A stretch of 64,000 nucleotides of DNA from Marisa cornuarietis (Eukaryota > Mollusca > Gastropoda > Architaenioglossa > Ampullariidae): positions 1 to 64,000 of the forward strand of contig SMMW01000148.1 in the NCBI GenBank assembly GCA_004794655.1, written 5' to 3'. Of this stretch, positions 21,591-33,198 are shown piece by piece; position 1 is the stretch's first letter, and each line of letters starts with the position of its first letter. The notes under the pieces are model-generated. The model was given only the letters and a program-made list of their open reading frames with translations, searched no databases and was not told where the DNA came from. A program made the position numbers and the translations under genes.

Positions 21591-22195
21591 CCTTTTGTTT
21601 CGTCAGTTTTGCTTAGCTAGTGCAAACTTCATCATTTTTTTAAGAAATGTGCTACGTTGAATAATTTATGTTATTTCACTTAAAAGCTTTGACAAAAGAT
21701 ATGTGTTTAAATGTATCAAATAAAGGTAAAATAACAAAAGGTTAGATAACTGCAATCTTTGCGCCATTAGCATATTACGGTTACTTCCCTTGTTTCTGTC
21801 CAGTCTCAGTACAGCATGTCAGCAGTCCGACCGGACGACTTCACAGCTGTTGTCTGTAGAGTTCCTTAACTCTTATGTGAGCGGTAAAGAATAGTGAGCT
21901 TTTTTATTTTAAGTGAATCATTTATCTTATTCTCTATTTCTTGGACTATTTATTTTAAAGTAATAAGAGAGGTAGAAAAATATTGGACAATTTCGAATTA
22001 TTTAAACGTTTTTCCAGATTTGACTCGTATCAAGGGTTGGTAGGTGGACTTTAACTGAGTGAAAAGCACATCTGAAAAATCACAGAAAATCAAATACACT
22101 ACCTGGCATTATACATGATGTAGTGAGTGTGTGTGTAAGACATTTTACACATTAGGTTTAGCACAACGGACTGGGTTGTGCATTGTATCGTTTGA

Positions 22196-22198
<3 letters not shown>

Positions 22199-22250
<52 letters not shown>
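22199..22250 (+). repeat. (GT)n microsatellite
   Basis: Uninterrupted GT dinucleotides, about 26 repeats, inside unit A. Confidence 0.97.
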
Positions 22251-22253
<3 letters not shown>

Positions 22254-22299
22254 CTCTGCTTTATGTTCAAAACCGTTTTTGTGTTGTTGTTGTTGTTGT

Positions 22300-23130
22300 T
22301 GGAACAGCTTTCTTATAGGGGGTTTTGCGATGCCATAACAAAAACGGCTTACCTGTAGGCGGAGCTATGCAAAATAGTGACGTCACTATTACGTCACTAC
22401 GTCACTATTACGTCACTCGATCATCTTCTCCTCTCTCTGTCCTCGCTAAACTCCCTGATATCGTCTGCTTCATCTTCTTCGAATCCTTCCTCCAATTATT
22501 CCGAGAAATAATATCCAGAAATGAACAAAATTTTTTCCTTCCCCATCTTCTTCGAATCCTTCCTCCACATTCACGTACAAACTCAAAAAACAAATCAAAG
22601 TTTTCCACTAAACTCAACACAAACAACCTTGTCACTTCTCCGTAAATTCTAAACTTCTTTCTACTGTACTTTCCAGACTCTGCACCTCTTAACTTTTCCT
22701 TGAAATCCACAACTGCACCACGATTTTCCCCAAAATTTCCATGCACACTCGCCATCTTCAATCCTCTCGCCTTTCTATCGTCTGCTAACATGAAAACAAA
22801 TCAACAAACTTCCCTCCACCAACGCACCAAATATCACATGACTAAAACGTACCAGCCAATAATTTCACACAACTCCATGTCAATCACCATAACGTCACTC
22901 GACCAGTCCTAAACATTTCTCCTCTGCTCAATTCACTACAATATAACCTACCCCTACTCCTACCCCTACCCCACACCCATAAACCTAACCCTTATCCAAA
23001 CCCTAATTCATAAATCACACACAATACCAACCAACGCCCAACCTCACACCCCTCTCAAATATCGATCCTACCCGCTCTTCCTTCCCACAAAATAGCATAG
23101 CCCGCCGTGACCTACTAAAACCCTCTATAT
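22300..23130. other. Inserted sequence in unit A, unrecognised
   Basis: Absent from unit B. It begins with clustered TTACGTCACTA/TGACGTCACT repeats (22378-22420), continues with a CT-rich stretch, and has a run of CCTACCCC/CCCTAA-like triplets near 22940-23000. A 127-codon minus-strand frame (22408-22791) has no recognisable domain. Confidence 0.4.
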
Positions 23131-23532
23131 CCGCGGTTCTCAACCTGGGGGGCGCAAGTAAGGGCCCCCGGTAGTGTAGTGGTTAAAACACTCGCTTGTC
23201 ACCACTGCAGTGAGCGGCTCAGGGTTCAGATCTCGTCTCGCGACACTCTCTGTATGTGACACCTGTTCGCAGGGCTGGGCGGCGGGGGTTTTCTCCGGGT
23301 ACTCCGGTTTCCTCCCCCCTCCCTTTCCCCCCCATAGTGCGAAATCACCGCAAGGTGGAAGCACTTTCCAACTAAATAAACAACAACAAGGGGGGCGCAA
23401 GCTGCTGAAAAGGGGGCCGCAAAGGCGGTCATTTTCTCATATCTCATATAGGTATTAGTGGCTAAGGGGGGCGCGCGGACGTACCACTATTCGTCTGGGG
23501 GGGCGTCACAAGTAAAAGGTTGAGAAACGCTG
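23131..23532. mobile_element. Non-autonomous hAT-type MITE, interrupted by a SINE
   Basis: Imperfect terminal inverted repeats GCGGTTCTCAACCT and AGGTTGAGAAACGC, the common hAT end. The 8-bp flanks CTCTATAT (23123-23130) and CTATATAT (23533-23540) differ by one base, as for an old hAT target duplication. Without the nested SINE the element is about 160 bp. Confidence 0.85.
23159..23389 (+). mobile_element. tRNA-derived SINE nested in the MITE
   Basis: Pol III box A-like TAGTGTAGTGGTTA and box B-like GGTTCAGATCTC lie in the 5' part. A conserved 3' part follows (TTTTCTCCGGGTACTCCGG, GTGCGAAATCACCGCAAGG, GGAAGCACTTTCC) with a CAACAA tail. A perfect 12-bp target duplication GGGGGGCGCAAG flanks it at 23147-23158 and 23390-23401. 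Confidence 0.93.
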
Positions 23533-23655
23533 CTATATATGAAAGTTCTGCTTTGTTGTTGATCGTGGAATTTGTGTGTGTGACGTCTAAGGCACACGAA
23601 GCGCTTTCGTTATTTCCTCTGTCTCTGCATGTTTCTTTGATAAAGCTTTCTAAAC

Positions 23656-23742
23656 TTCTCGTCCGATCACCGAAGTTAAGCAACGTCGGGCCCGGTTAGT
23701 ACTTGGATGGGTGACCGCCTGGGAACACCGGGTGCTGTAGGC
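23656..23742 (+). pseudogene. 5'-truncated 5S rRNA sequence, unit A
   Basis: Matches the 3' three quarters of animal 5S rRNA almost perfectly: TTCTCGTCCGATCACCGAAG, TTAAGCAACGTCGGGCC, GGATGGGTGACCGCCTGGGA, GGGTGCTGTAGGC. A T-rich Pol III-type stop follows. The first ~30 nt are missing, removed by a deletion when compared with unit B, so it cannot give normal 5S RNA. Confidence 0.92.
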
Positions 23743-24521
23743 AAAATTTTTCTTTGTCATTTATTTCATAGTTTTTCTGTTTAGTGTCATGAACTTTTAC
23801 ACGGAGCCTCCTTCATTATTTCCAACCTGGGCCTCTATAATTATTTCCAACCTTATTTCGACTTTAGGTAATGAAGATATACAAACTTGTCTCTAGAACA
23901 AATTCTGCTTTTAACAACTTTTTCGTCTGCTGCTTTATTGTCCGTGCTTGTCTCCGTCTTCACAGTGTGAATGTCACGTGAACCAGCAGTTTCCAAAAAA
24001 TTATGTTTTGGTCTTCGACCACAATTTGTATCATGCCACACCACGCCACGCCATACACTTAAGCGAAAGAGAGAGAGAGAGAGAGATCATGCGATACCGA
24101 GCAGAGCAGCAACACCTTAGAGAATAGATTATAGTTACTAAGTAATCAAAAGAAAGCCGCCCTGTGGGTAATCCTGGCAAAGGTAAGGGACTAAACTCTA
24201 CATGTATAGTTTCATGGGTGGAGGGGGGGGGGGACATACACATGCCGAATCAACAACGCGTCCGATCTCTACGATGACACACGTGTTTAGATTTACTGAT
24301 TTTTTTTTTATGGTGGTCAAGCAAATAGAAAGCGCGAAGAAAGTGAGTGCGAATACATGTAGTAAATATAATAATCTGACAGCACAGGTGAGATATTAAA
24401 CAAGAATATAAGATTAATCAACATTATAGGTAACGATATATGTGAGGACGATGTTAAGAATCGGATGTGACACCACTTAAATCCTTTGTTTACTATTCAA
24501 CATGACATTGAGTTGTTTTTG

Positions 24522-24685
24522 CAGGGGATAGCGCGAACGCAGTCCCCCTTACGCACAAATTACGCACTCGAGTCACCCACATTTGGGGTGATCGCAGGGG
24601 TCAACCCGCCCGAGGTGCAATGGACAGGCCTCGCCCTGGGAGGACCTCCTTGCTGATCAAGGTGCCTCCCGTGCCAGGTAAGTAT
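24522..24685 (-). ncRNA. U1: U1 spliceosomal snRNA, copy 2
   Basis: Identical over all 164 nt to copy 1, with intact 5' splice-site complement, U1A loop and Sm site. The upstream region matches copy 1 for more than 500 bases, including the PSE-like block. This is the likeliest active copy in the window. Confidence 0.95.
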
Positions 24686-24727
24686 GAGTCCTAGAGCCGT
24701 GTGCACCGACCCACCCCAAACTATTTG

Positions 24728-24746
24728 TGGGCTATTCAGTGGTGAT
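24728..24746 (-). promoter_or_regulatory. Putative proximal sequence element of U1 copy 2
   Basis: Same PSE-like block (minus strand GATCACCACTGAATAGCCC) at the same distance from the U1 start as in copy 1. Confidence 0.55.
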
Positions 24747-25512
24747 CTACAATGTCTTGTATTTATAGTATCTATATCCCTTCTTTTTGTCACTTTTGCT
24801 CACCTAGTAAACAAAACTTATTGTCGAATGGTTTCTCTTATTTATTTTAAAGTTTTGACGAAAATCGTTTATTTAAATTTCACAAATGAAGATAAAACGA
24901 CAAAAGTTTAGATAACTGCAATTTTTGCGCCATAACATATTACGGTTACCTCCCTTATTTCTGTCCGGCCTCAGTACAGCATGTCAGCAGTTTGACCGAC
25001 GCTCTTACGTGAGCGGTAAAGAATGATCTTTTTCACTTCAAGTGCATTATTTAACTAACTGTCTATTTCTTGGACTATTTAAAGCAATAAAAGAGGTAGG
25101 TAAAATATCGGACAATTTCGAATATTTCAAACGTTTTCCCGTATCGAGCGAGGGTAGGTGGATTTTCACTGAGCGAAAAGCACATCTGAAAAAATCACAG
25201 AAAATCAAACAAATACACTACCTGGCACTACATGATGTGTTGAGTGTATATGTGAGAGAGAAAGAGAGACTTATTTTGCACATTATAGTTTTAGCGAATA
25301 GGTTCTGCGTTGCTTATCGTTTGATTTTTTTAATAGTTTTTATATATTTTTTGTGCTCTGCCTTTTCTTCAAAACCCTTGTTGTGTTGTTGTTGATCGCG
25401 GAATTTGTGTATGTGACGTTCTGTAGACACACGTAGAACTTTCGCTGCGTCGCCTGTCTCTACCTGGTAGAGTATGTATCTTTGATAGTTTTCTAAAGAA
25501 GGTATATTCTCG

Positions 25513-25577
25513 CCTACGGCCATGCCACATTGAACACACCGATGTTAAGTAACGTTGGGCCTGGTTAGTAGATGGGT
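25513..25577 (+). pseudogene. 5S rRNA fragment with internal deletion, unit B
   Basis: Begins with the true 5S 5' end (GCCTACGGCCATGCCAC, GAACACACCGA), lacks about 20 nt, resumes at GTTAAGTAACGTTGGGCCTG, and breaks off after GATGGGTGAC into ACGTACCAGATAT. The same broken junction recurs at 49750-49780 (GGATGACACGTATCAGATAT), so the truncation is older than the dispersal. Confidence 0.85.
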
Positions 25578-25973
25578 GACACGTACCAGATATTAATTCT
25601 AAAGGCAAATTATCGGTGATAAGGCTGTGGCGATGGTCCAAAACGTTTGCAAATTATATTTAATTACAATTACAGCTCACTAAAACAATACAGGAGAAAT
25701 AAATGATGCTTTCTTCACCTTATTACCATTTCTTAGCACTACCTCGAGTGCCGATGTTTATAAAAATCGAAAATTTCCAGTGAAATTTACTCGTTATATC
25801 CTTCCGCCGAGAAACCGCGATGTCTTCGCGAGACGGTTAGCAGACGATTCTTTTGTATGACGTAGTTCTGGGACGCGTAAGTGTCGGTCAGTACTAGGAT
25901 TTGAACACAAGTGATCGGTGGTGACTCGTTAGTTGGACTGGTAATATCCAAATTTTTAATAATCAAGGTGGCT

Positions 25974-26086
25974 ATGAGCAATGTCCAACCATATCAGTTT
26001 GAACCGATTGCATCAGCTTACACTGGGATCGACTGGACCTCATTGGAAGAGGAAGAAAATGTTCAATTGGCCGAAAGACAAAACAG
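25974..26086 (+). CDS. P2X7-like gene exon 1
   Basis: ATG at 25974, then MSNVQPYQFEPIASAYTGID and an acidic stretch. It ends CAAAACAG|GTAGGA in phase 2. The proximal promoter is not defined. Confidence 0.75.
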
Positions 26087-27917
26087 GTAGGACTAAGCAA
26101 GTCACATTGTGTCTACGCGAGCGGAGAGTGAACGAATGCTTTAGATTCAAGTACTTTAAATAAACATAATGCACACTAAGTCCACTAACTACTTGCACTG
26201 GGCTTTGTTGTTGACGAATTTACATCGTAGTGTGTTTAAAGAATGAAATTACATTTGACATGCTAATTATTTCTTATGCACACACACACCCCGCGGAATA
26301 TTCACATTGTAAAATGATAATAAAGTGTTCTTTAGTTACTTTAGGTTTTAAAGTGAACTTTTCAAAGCTTAGTTTCAAAAATCAATATTTCAACATCGTT
26401 TCAATATTTGCAACAGACAATATTTGCAGCCTTTTTTTTTGGGGGGGGACTATATTCTAAATAATGACTTACTGTATGTGTAGTAGATGTATAACAACGA
26501 TGCAGAGAATATGGCAGTTGCGTTTGCTTTATGCTATTAAGCCTGTGCTTTTTAAATTTATGTTTGCAATTTAATTGTGTGGGTACATGAATTTATTTAT
26601 CAGAGTTTCAGACTAGTGCAGTTGTGAGCATTGTGAGGAGTGGCCACAACAAAAAGAAGAAAAGAAATGTTGCCATTTCTATTCAGAAATAAACAATTAT
26701 TTAGAGGAGGACCAGATGTGCATTACCAGTCATGAAGGCATGGCTGGATATTGTCTATCAAGGTAAAAACTCTTATTTCACATACTTAAATTTTTCCCAT
26801 GTTTAATTTTTGTGCTGGTTACTTTAGGGATGCTAATTTTCCCCACTCCAATATTGTGTAATTACAAGCATGCAAGTTATTGTCTTTTCCCACTACTGAA
26901 AGTAGGTGCAAAACATTGCATAACACCCACACATTTAGATATACAAGCACTTACAAACATTCAGACTGATGCAAGTGCTTTTTTTACAACACACAAATTA
27001 ATACACACACACAAGGTGGAGGAAGTCGGAGTACCTCAAGAAAGCCACCAATGGTTATACCTTGAAAGACATTCAGAAAGATGAGTGTTGGAGCCGAGAT
27101 CTGACTTCTGACTCCACAACAACTATTTCTTACAGTCTAAGTGAATGGCGCTTTAGCGACTTTGCAGGCAAACCACATGTAAATGCTTACAGACTTTTGA
27201 GAGAAATGCTCTGAATATGTAATGACTTTATAATTGATTTTTTTCAGGTTTGTTATTGATTCCACCATAGTGCTAATAAAATGGCGGGAAGACTATATGC
27301 ACACAGAACCACACAAGTAAGGGATATGCCAGCATTTTTTATTGATAGGCACAGTTTAGTCTGTGCAATGTCAAATTAAAAGCATGAATGCAAGAAAAGC
27401 ACTTCAAAGATAAATATTACACTAAATGTTGAGGCATAAAAAATTATGTATAGTAAAGCTTAAAAGTGAATTGTCAATAAAATATTCCTTAAACAGCATG
27501 AAAATTATCACATTTATCCAAACCCAGTTATGGAACACACTTTATATGAGATGTTAAAGATACTTGCTTGTATCTGACATGAATTGCAAAATAAAATCTT
27601 CCCTATACAGCATTCAATTTTTATATTTATTCAAACCCAGTTATGGAACACAGTTCACATCATTTTGATGTCTAAAACAAGTGTATCTGGCATTTTTTTT
27701 TTACAAGCATCATTTCTGGAACACTTGGAGCTGAATTTATCTCAGTAGTTTTCATTTGTTATGGATTAATAGTAATGCATGGAAAACTTTTTTTTTCTTT
27801 CACAGAACACACAGACATGTGGCTTACTGCAACTTTGTGCGATGGATATGGCACAAGATAGGAAAGAAAAACAGAAAAGTCTTGCCTGCATGTGTTGTTG
27901 CAGCGACCAGAAAATAA
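25974..27917 (+). CDS. P2X7 C-terminal-like domain protein, four exons (gene span)
   Basis: Exons 25974-26086, 26622-26762, 27248-27316 and 27806-27917 join in frame from ATG to TAA to give 144 residues. The protein has an acidic N-terminus (YTGIDWTSLEEEENV), a cysteine/histidine cluster (CEHC at 39-42, CC at 54-55, CITSH at 71-75, C82) and the C-terminal signature HRHVAYCNFVRW then RKVLPACVV. These fit the cytoplasmic C-terminal domain of P2X7 receptors (human RHCAYR, ILPSCCRWRIR; from memory), which carries zinc-linked cysteines. There is no channel part, so it is a stand-alone version of the domain. Function unknown. It sits just right of a U1/5S unit. Nothing in the frame is broken. Confidence 0.82.
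26622..26762 (+). CDS. P2X7-like gene exon 2
   Basis: The acceptor TAGTGCAG at 26614-26621 restores the frame as Ser-Cys-Glu-His-Cys. It carries the first cysteine cluster and the CITSHEGMAGYCL segment. It ends TCAAG|GTAAAA in phase 2. Confidence 0.82.
27248..27316 (+). CDS. P2X7-like gene exon 3
   Basis: Acceptor TTTTTTTCAG, donor GTAAGG. It encodes FVIDSTIVLIKWREDYMH and enters and leaves in phase 2. Confidence 0.82.
27806..27917 (+). CDS. P2X7-like gene exon 4
   Basis: Acceptor TTCTTTCACAG. It encodes the most conserved part, HRHVAYCNFVRWIW then RKVLPACVVAATRK, and ends at TAA 27915-27917. Confidence 0.86.
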
Positions 27918-30855
27918 TTTCCGTCAGAGGGGTTTACTGGCTTCAAATATGCTTTATAATATATAGGTGAGTGTTTCTACAAATACATTCATAAGTACAT
28001 TTAGCTTGTTGTCGGCTAATGTGGGTTTTTTTTATCCCACTATTGAAGGTGGGCTCAAACACCCATAATACACCTGAGGTGCATAGCTCACATTTAGCAG
28101 GCATCCCATGCTCCTTATAATCATTCACAAACTCACTCTCATAACACACAAACAAATATGCACACAGGATGAGGAAACCGAAGAAGAAGTTGGTTCTTTA
28201 TTATATTTTCAGGAATCATATGCTTTAGTAATCCTGTAGTGAAGCATGTAGCACAGTTTTTGATGCTCTTTTCAGAAGTATTGCATTGTCACATTACAGT
28301 GTACATCTTGCAAGCACAGTAATCAAAAGAAGAAGAAAGTATTCTGTCATTTTCAGAAATAAAATCCAATGTCTAGTTTACATGTTGCTATAGTGTATAT
28401 ATATTTTTTTAAATCCAGGGCCTATATTCCAGATGGTCATGCTGACCTTTGCGGTAGGACCCACCATGGTCTTCATGGATATCCATAACATGGTTGCAGA
28501 TGGAAGCTTACTTGTCTCATACTAGCTGTTCTTTGCCCAGTCCTTCTGGTGATGATGATGAACATCACTACACATAATTCAATAGGCTTTTGGACCATAA
28601 TGACAAGCTAAAATTACCCTCAGGTCAACTAGACGCAATGATATTCTTAGAAACCCCTGAAAAATAGCAGAAAAGAGAAGTGAAGAGGTGACAAATCTGT
28701 TTCTTTTAAAATTTACCCTTTCCTACACTAAAATCCATATGTAATACTTGTATTTATCCCTCTAAGGCTTAGAAGAATCATACATGATGTACAATAACCT
28801 CAATATGATGCGACACTACCAGAAGAAAAAATATAAAATATAATAGTTGATCATTTTAATTTTGATGTCATGAAATTAAATTATAATTTAAAATGATATT
28901 TGTTATTAGTTTGAAAAGAAGTGTTAGGAATACCTATAGCCATGTTCTCTATATTAAAATAGTACATAATCTTTTGTTCATGGTGTGGCTGCAACTGATA
29001 ATGTGTATTTTTATGCTCAAGCAACAATTATTTATTGAGTGATTGATTATCCTCTTATCTTTCAGTTTCTGTAGCATGTACATTATTTAATTGATTGTTC
29101 TATAAACATTTAAAAACAGTTTCAACAACGTATCGACATTTCCATAATTTTATAATTCTTTGCACTTCCGTGGATTACAGTAAACGTGCATCAAATGAAC
29201 ACTTGTGAGATGCATATGTATTTCTGTATTTATCAATTAACATTTAGATAATAAACACAATGCCTCATTACTTAAACATGATATAATACACAGGCTAAAG
29301 CAACTGCTTGAAGAATATTAGTACCAGTTTTTCTACCTGTGCTCTTTGAGTGTTGAATTTTTCCAGTCTTTTCCTGTGTGTGCAGTGTCATCTGCCTTTT
29401 CTGTCTGACAGTCCAGTCCCCAACATAAGGTCACATCTGCTGGACATTTTCATTTTATTATTAATAAATAGCAGGTACATTGACTTTTAGAAAGCAATAA
29501 CTTAATAAAATAATGAAAAAAACGTTTATTTTAATCTACATATCAAGCATTGCATTTATTTGTGGTTTTGAATATCTTTGTTAGGATTAAATAACCATCA
29601 TTTACAAATTTTATTCTTCCTGAGTTTAGATATAAGAGGTAAACATCAAACATAACTAGAAAGTGGCCGTTATCTTTCTGAATCAGTTTGTGAGGATCTT
29701 GAAGAAAACAAAGGTGAACAAACCTGGAAATCTGGGTCTGTTTGCACCCCTTCATGCATGCACAATTTAGCAGTTTATTGTGACTGGTTGGTCATTGTCT
29801 GGAATAAACATTATTAATGAAAAATTCTGCTCTGAACTCAGCAATGAATACACTCTTTAATGTTATCTCTGATATACTGCACACAAGAATTAATATAATT
29901 AGTGCATGCATGTGTTAACATGCTCATTATGTAAGAAGTATCCTTTCAACATTTTAGAGATTTCATGTTTAGAAACAGAAGCCATCCTTACAAAGACATA
30001 GATCAATAAAACAAGCTTTCGTTGTATAAAATGTAAATAATCAATTTAAAATAAAATATGTAGCAAGTATCAGATGAACAATGGCCTATATTTTCTTTAT
30101 ATCTGCAGCTTGATGCATTATTTTATCACAAGTTACTGTATACTTTTGTCGTTCACATGTTTGATATAGCTACAATCTAATACTTTTTATTATGTACATG
30201 CAGTCATTTACAGACTGTAATGTTGATCATGGTAGAATGAGACTCGCCGTTTATTGTTTACAATTTTAGCTAGCATCAGGTGCATTCGTGACACTGACCT
30301 GTTTGGCGACTGAATATCATCTGTCAGATGCATCCCATTCTTTTTTTGACAACTTCATAATGTTGAAAAAATGTAGAAACTTATCCCACAGAAACTGAGA
30401 CACAAAGCGCAAGCCGCACTGTTCGCTCGATCGTTCGTGTGCTCGTAAAGCTTTATACCAAGTGTTTTGAGCACAAGGTGTCCGAGTCTCTAGCCTCACA
30501 AAGCTTTGTAGTTTCGTATCTGAGTCGTTTCATCCTTAATTTTATTCTCTTCTCAAGTTTCTGTCATTTGGAAACTTGTGAAAACTATTTTTGAGCTCCT
30601 TCCACCCCTTTTTTTTCGGCAATCGGGTGGCAGCTGCATTCGTTTCGCTTGGTAAACAATCATAAGGTCACGTGACGGAGAACGAGACTTCGTTGAAGCA
30701 AGCGAAAGAGTCCGGTGTAATTTCTCTTATTAAACACAACACTCCACATAACCTTCAACTTTTTGCACATGAATAGACACGAAAATAGATGAGATTCATA
30801 TTAATCATACTCTTTGTGAGAATCTAAACAGTTTTATTTTGCCTTGAGTATACCT
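27918..30855. other. AT-rich intergenic region
   Basis: No exon, RNA gene or recognised repeat. It begins with the probable 3' UTR of the P2X7-like gene. Confidence 0.4.
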
Positions 30856-30955
30856 GCTGATAAGAACATATACTACACTTTGATTTGCCCAAGAAGCGAT
30901 ACTTCCTGTTGCTGATTTTGGAAGGGAAAATGCTTCCATCTCGAGGTGATTTCGT
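30856..30955 (-). mobile_element. SINE fragment
   Basis: Nearly identical to 49786-49886 (GATAAGAACAKATACTACA, GATTTGCCCAAGAAGCGATA, CTCGAGGTGATTTCG). Its right part is the reverse complement of the conserved SINE 3' domain seen at 23340-23370. Confidence 0.7.
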
Positions 30956-31086
30956 TTTCTTTCGTCCCCTTTGTTCTGTATCTACTTAGTCCACGTCTCT
31001 TCCTCGTTTTAAGCGCTAAGAGCATGCTCTCTATGAGTGTGAATATGCGCTATAAAAATCTTCACTATCATTATTATTATTATTAA
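30956..31086 (+). mobile_element. 3' end of the CR1/L2-like LINE, 5'-truncated
   Basis: Matches the reverse complement of 4070-4200: CTTTCGTCCCC, TCTGTATCTACTTAGTCCAC, AAGCGCTAAGAGCAT, TATAAAAATCTTCACTAT, then TTATTATT. Confidence 0.85.
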
Positions 31087-31087
31087 T

Positions 31088-31995
31088 AGTTCAGAGAAAC
31101 ACACAAATACAATGCATAGCTTTAATAATTATATTTCAAATGAAAATATATAAACGCCTTGTAATATTTGTATTTATATAGCGTAAATACATGACATGTT
31201 CTCCTCGCGGTATTTTGTTGAAAAATATTGTTTCCGCACTGATCTGTAAGCATGCGCATATGGTGTTGTAACCTGGTATTAGCATGCCACTATGTTACCG
31301 TAGCCTGGTGTGAGGATGTCAGTGTGTTGTTGTACCCTACATGATATAGCATGCCACTATGTTACTGTAGCCTGGTGTGAGGATGTCAGTGTGTTGTTGT
31401 ACCCTACATGATATAGCATGCCACTATGTTACTGTAGCCTGGTGTGAGGATGTCAGTGTGTTGTTGTACCCTACATGATATAGCATGCCACTATGTTACT
31501 GTAGCCTGGTGTGAGGATGTCAGTGTGTTGTTGTACCCTACATGATATAGCATGCCACTATGTTACCGTAGCCTGGTGTGAGCATGTAAGTGTGTTGTTG
31601 TACCCTACATGATATAGCATGCCACTATGTTACTGTAGCCTGGTGTGAGCATGTCAGTGTGTTGTTGTACCCTACATGATATAGCATGCCACTATGTTAC
31701 TGTAGCCTGGTGTGAGGATGTCAGTGTGTTGTTGTACCCTACATGATATAGCATGCCACTATGTTACTGTAGCCTGGTGTGAGGATGTCAGTGTGTTGTT
31801 GTACCCTACATGATATAGCATGCCACTATGCTACTGTAGCCTGGTGTGAGCATGTCAGTGTGTTGTTGTAGCCTGGTATTAGCATGCCACTATGTTACTA
31901 TAGCCTGGTATTAGCATGCCACTATGTCGCTGTTGCCTGTTATTAGCATGCCACTATGTTGCTGTGGCCTGGTATTAGCAGCCGTGAGTTGGTAT
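31088..31995 (+). mobile_element. Dispersed element carrying a 67-bp satellite (copy 2)
   Basis: The leader homologous to 20440-20605 is followed by about eight 67-bp units (CCTGGTGTGAGGATGTCAGT plus GTTGTTGTACCCTACATGAT plus the AGCATGCCACTATGTTACTG core). Units of the plain 32-bp type sit at both ends. The 67-bp unit is the 32-bp unit with an extra segment inserted. Confidence 0.85.
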
Positions 31996-33198
31996 CCACG
32001 CCTTTGAGTGCTTGGGCGCTAACGCTCAAAATGTGTGAAATTATCTTTAAAATCCATCAATTTATCTCGTACACAAAACACCAACAATTTTGTAGACAAA
32101 CATTAAGGAAGCTTCTTTGGTTATGGTAACATAGAGGTTGCGATCAGCTGTGTATCATAGCCTTATCACCCAGACACGTAGCCAGCTGTCTGTGAACACC
32201 CAGGTCATTTGAAGCGACAATAGTTTTCATTCTTTCATTCATTTTGTCTGACAGCTGAGCTAGGGAAGGCTATTGAGCTCTTATTTGTGTTAACAGATTA
32301 TCAGTCCGACAAAAAACACTTATTTTTATGTATAAGCTTATGGGCTTGAAATGTGTGCGAGCAATGTCCCAATACAGTTCCATAATTTGTCTCGTGCCCA
32401 GAGGTGTACCACTGGATCCTTTCTTTCACACCTTTGAAAACCTGCTTGTCAGTTATGTACACAAGTTTGACGACAATGCTGTTTCCAAATCATGGCAAAT
32501 CAAAGATTCAGACGAAGACAGCCTAGCTTAGAATAACTACTATATGAAAGAAATACAAGCGATTTAAATCACGAAATAAAATTGTCCACAACGAAAAAAA
32601 TCAAGCCAACAAATGTCTCTTTTAAGTACAGCCCCCATAACTTGTGTTTGGATGTAACATGCAGAAAGTAGTTTTTAAAGAAGACTAAATATCAACTTTT
32701 CCCTGGGTCGAGACACAAAGAGGAGATTTTAAAAAGCGAAAGAAACAGATAATCGTGAATTGTTGTTCACATATATGTTTGAAAGTTACAATCAGTTTGT
32801 TTTAATATTTCCTGTTGGGGGCTAGATAAAACAATATCACTCGTAAAATCATCTAGAAACTAAACGTTAATGTTTATAATGAGGTCATAGCACAGTAACG
32901 TGGACAATCAAATGATCAAATGAAATAATACATAGATTCATGTATACATGTAGATGAATCATTTCGAACAAAACAATACTGCACAGTGATGCAACGAAAT
33001 GTAACTGCATAACAATAACCACCTTTAAATTGTATTAAGAAGCAAGTCAGCGAAAAAGCTAAGCATACATCAAAAGTACCTATACACCAAAAAATTATTT
33101 AGTTCCTTCAAAGGTTTCGATGGATAACTCATCGACGAAGACAGCAGTGAAGACAGGGCGATCCGTCCCTTGGGAACTCAGAGATCCCACGTACGTAC
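31996..33198. other. Spacer and probable 3' UTR of gene 3
   Basis: No coding signal on either strand; AT-rich towards the right. The 3' UTR of gene 3 (minus strand) must start below 33199, but its end was not located. Confidence 0.4.

Larger units (their letters stand above)
20904..23742. repeat. U1/5S composite unit A
   Basis: One copy of a dispersed unit. It runs from a left flank (GAGCAAATAG... near 20904), through a U1 gene (-) at 21062-21225 and its upstream region, to 5S-derived sequence (+) at 23656-23742. It matches unit B (24150-25590) over most of its length but carries a duplicated upstream block at 21523-21830 and an insertion at about 22300-23555. The junction with the satellite element on its left is abrupt. 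Confidence 0.8.
24150..25590. repeat. U1/5S composite unit B
   Basis: Left flank with CTGTGGGTAATCCTGGCAAA and GTCCGATCTCTACGATGACA, then GGTCAAGCAAATAG, the U1 gene (24522-24685, -), its upstream region and 5S-derived sequence (25513-25577, +). It is the most compact of the units. Confidence 0.8.

Noticed and set aside
22408..22791. 127-codon minus-strand ORF as a gene
   Set aside because: It lies in an insertion specific to unit A, is basic and low in complexity, and shows no domain or splice partner.
23159..23250. Functional tRNA gene
   Set aside because: Box A and box B are present, but there is no cloverleaf or anticodon arm, and the 3' domain, CAA tail and target duplications show a SINE.
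23656..23742. Functional 5S rRNA gene
   Set aside because: The first ~30 nt are missing, so the product could not fold as 5S; kept as a pseudogene.
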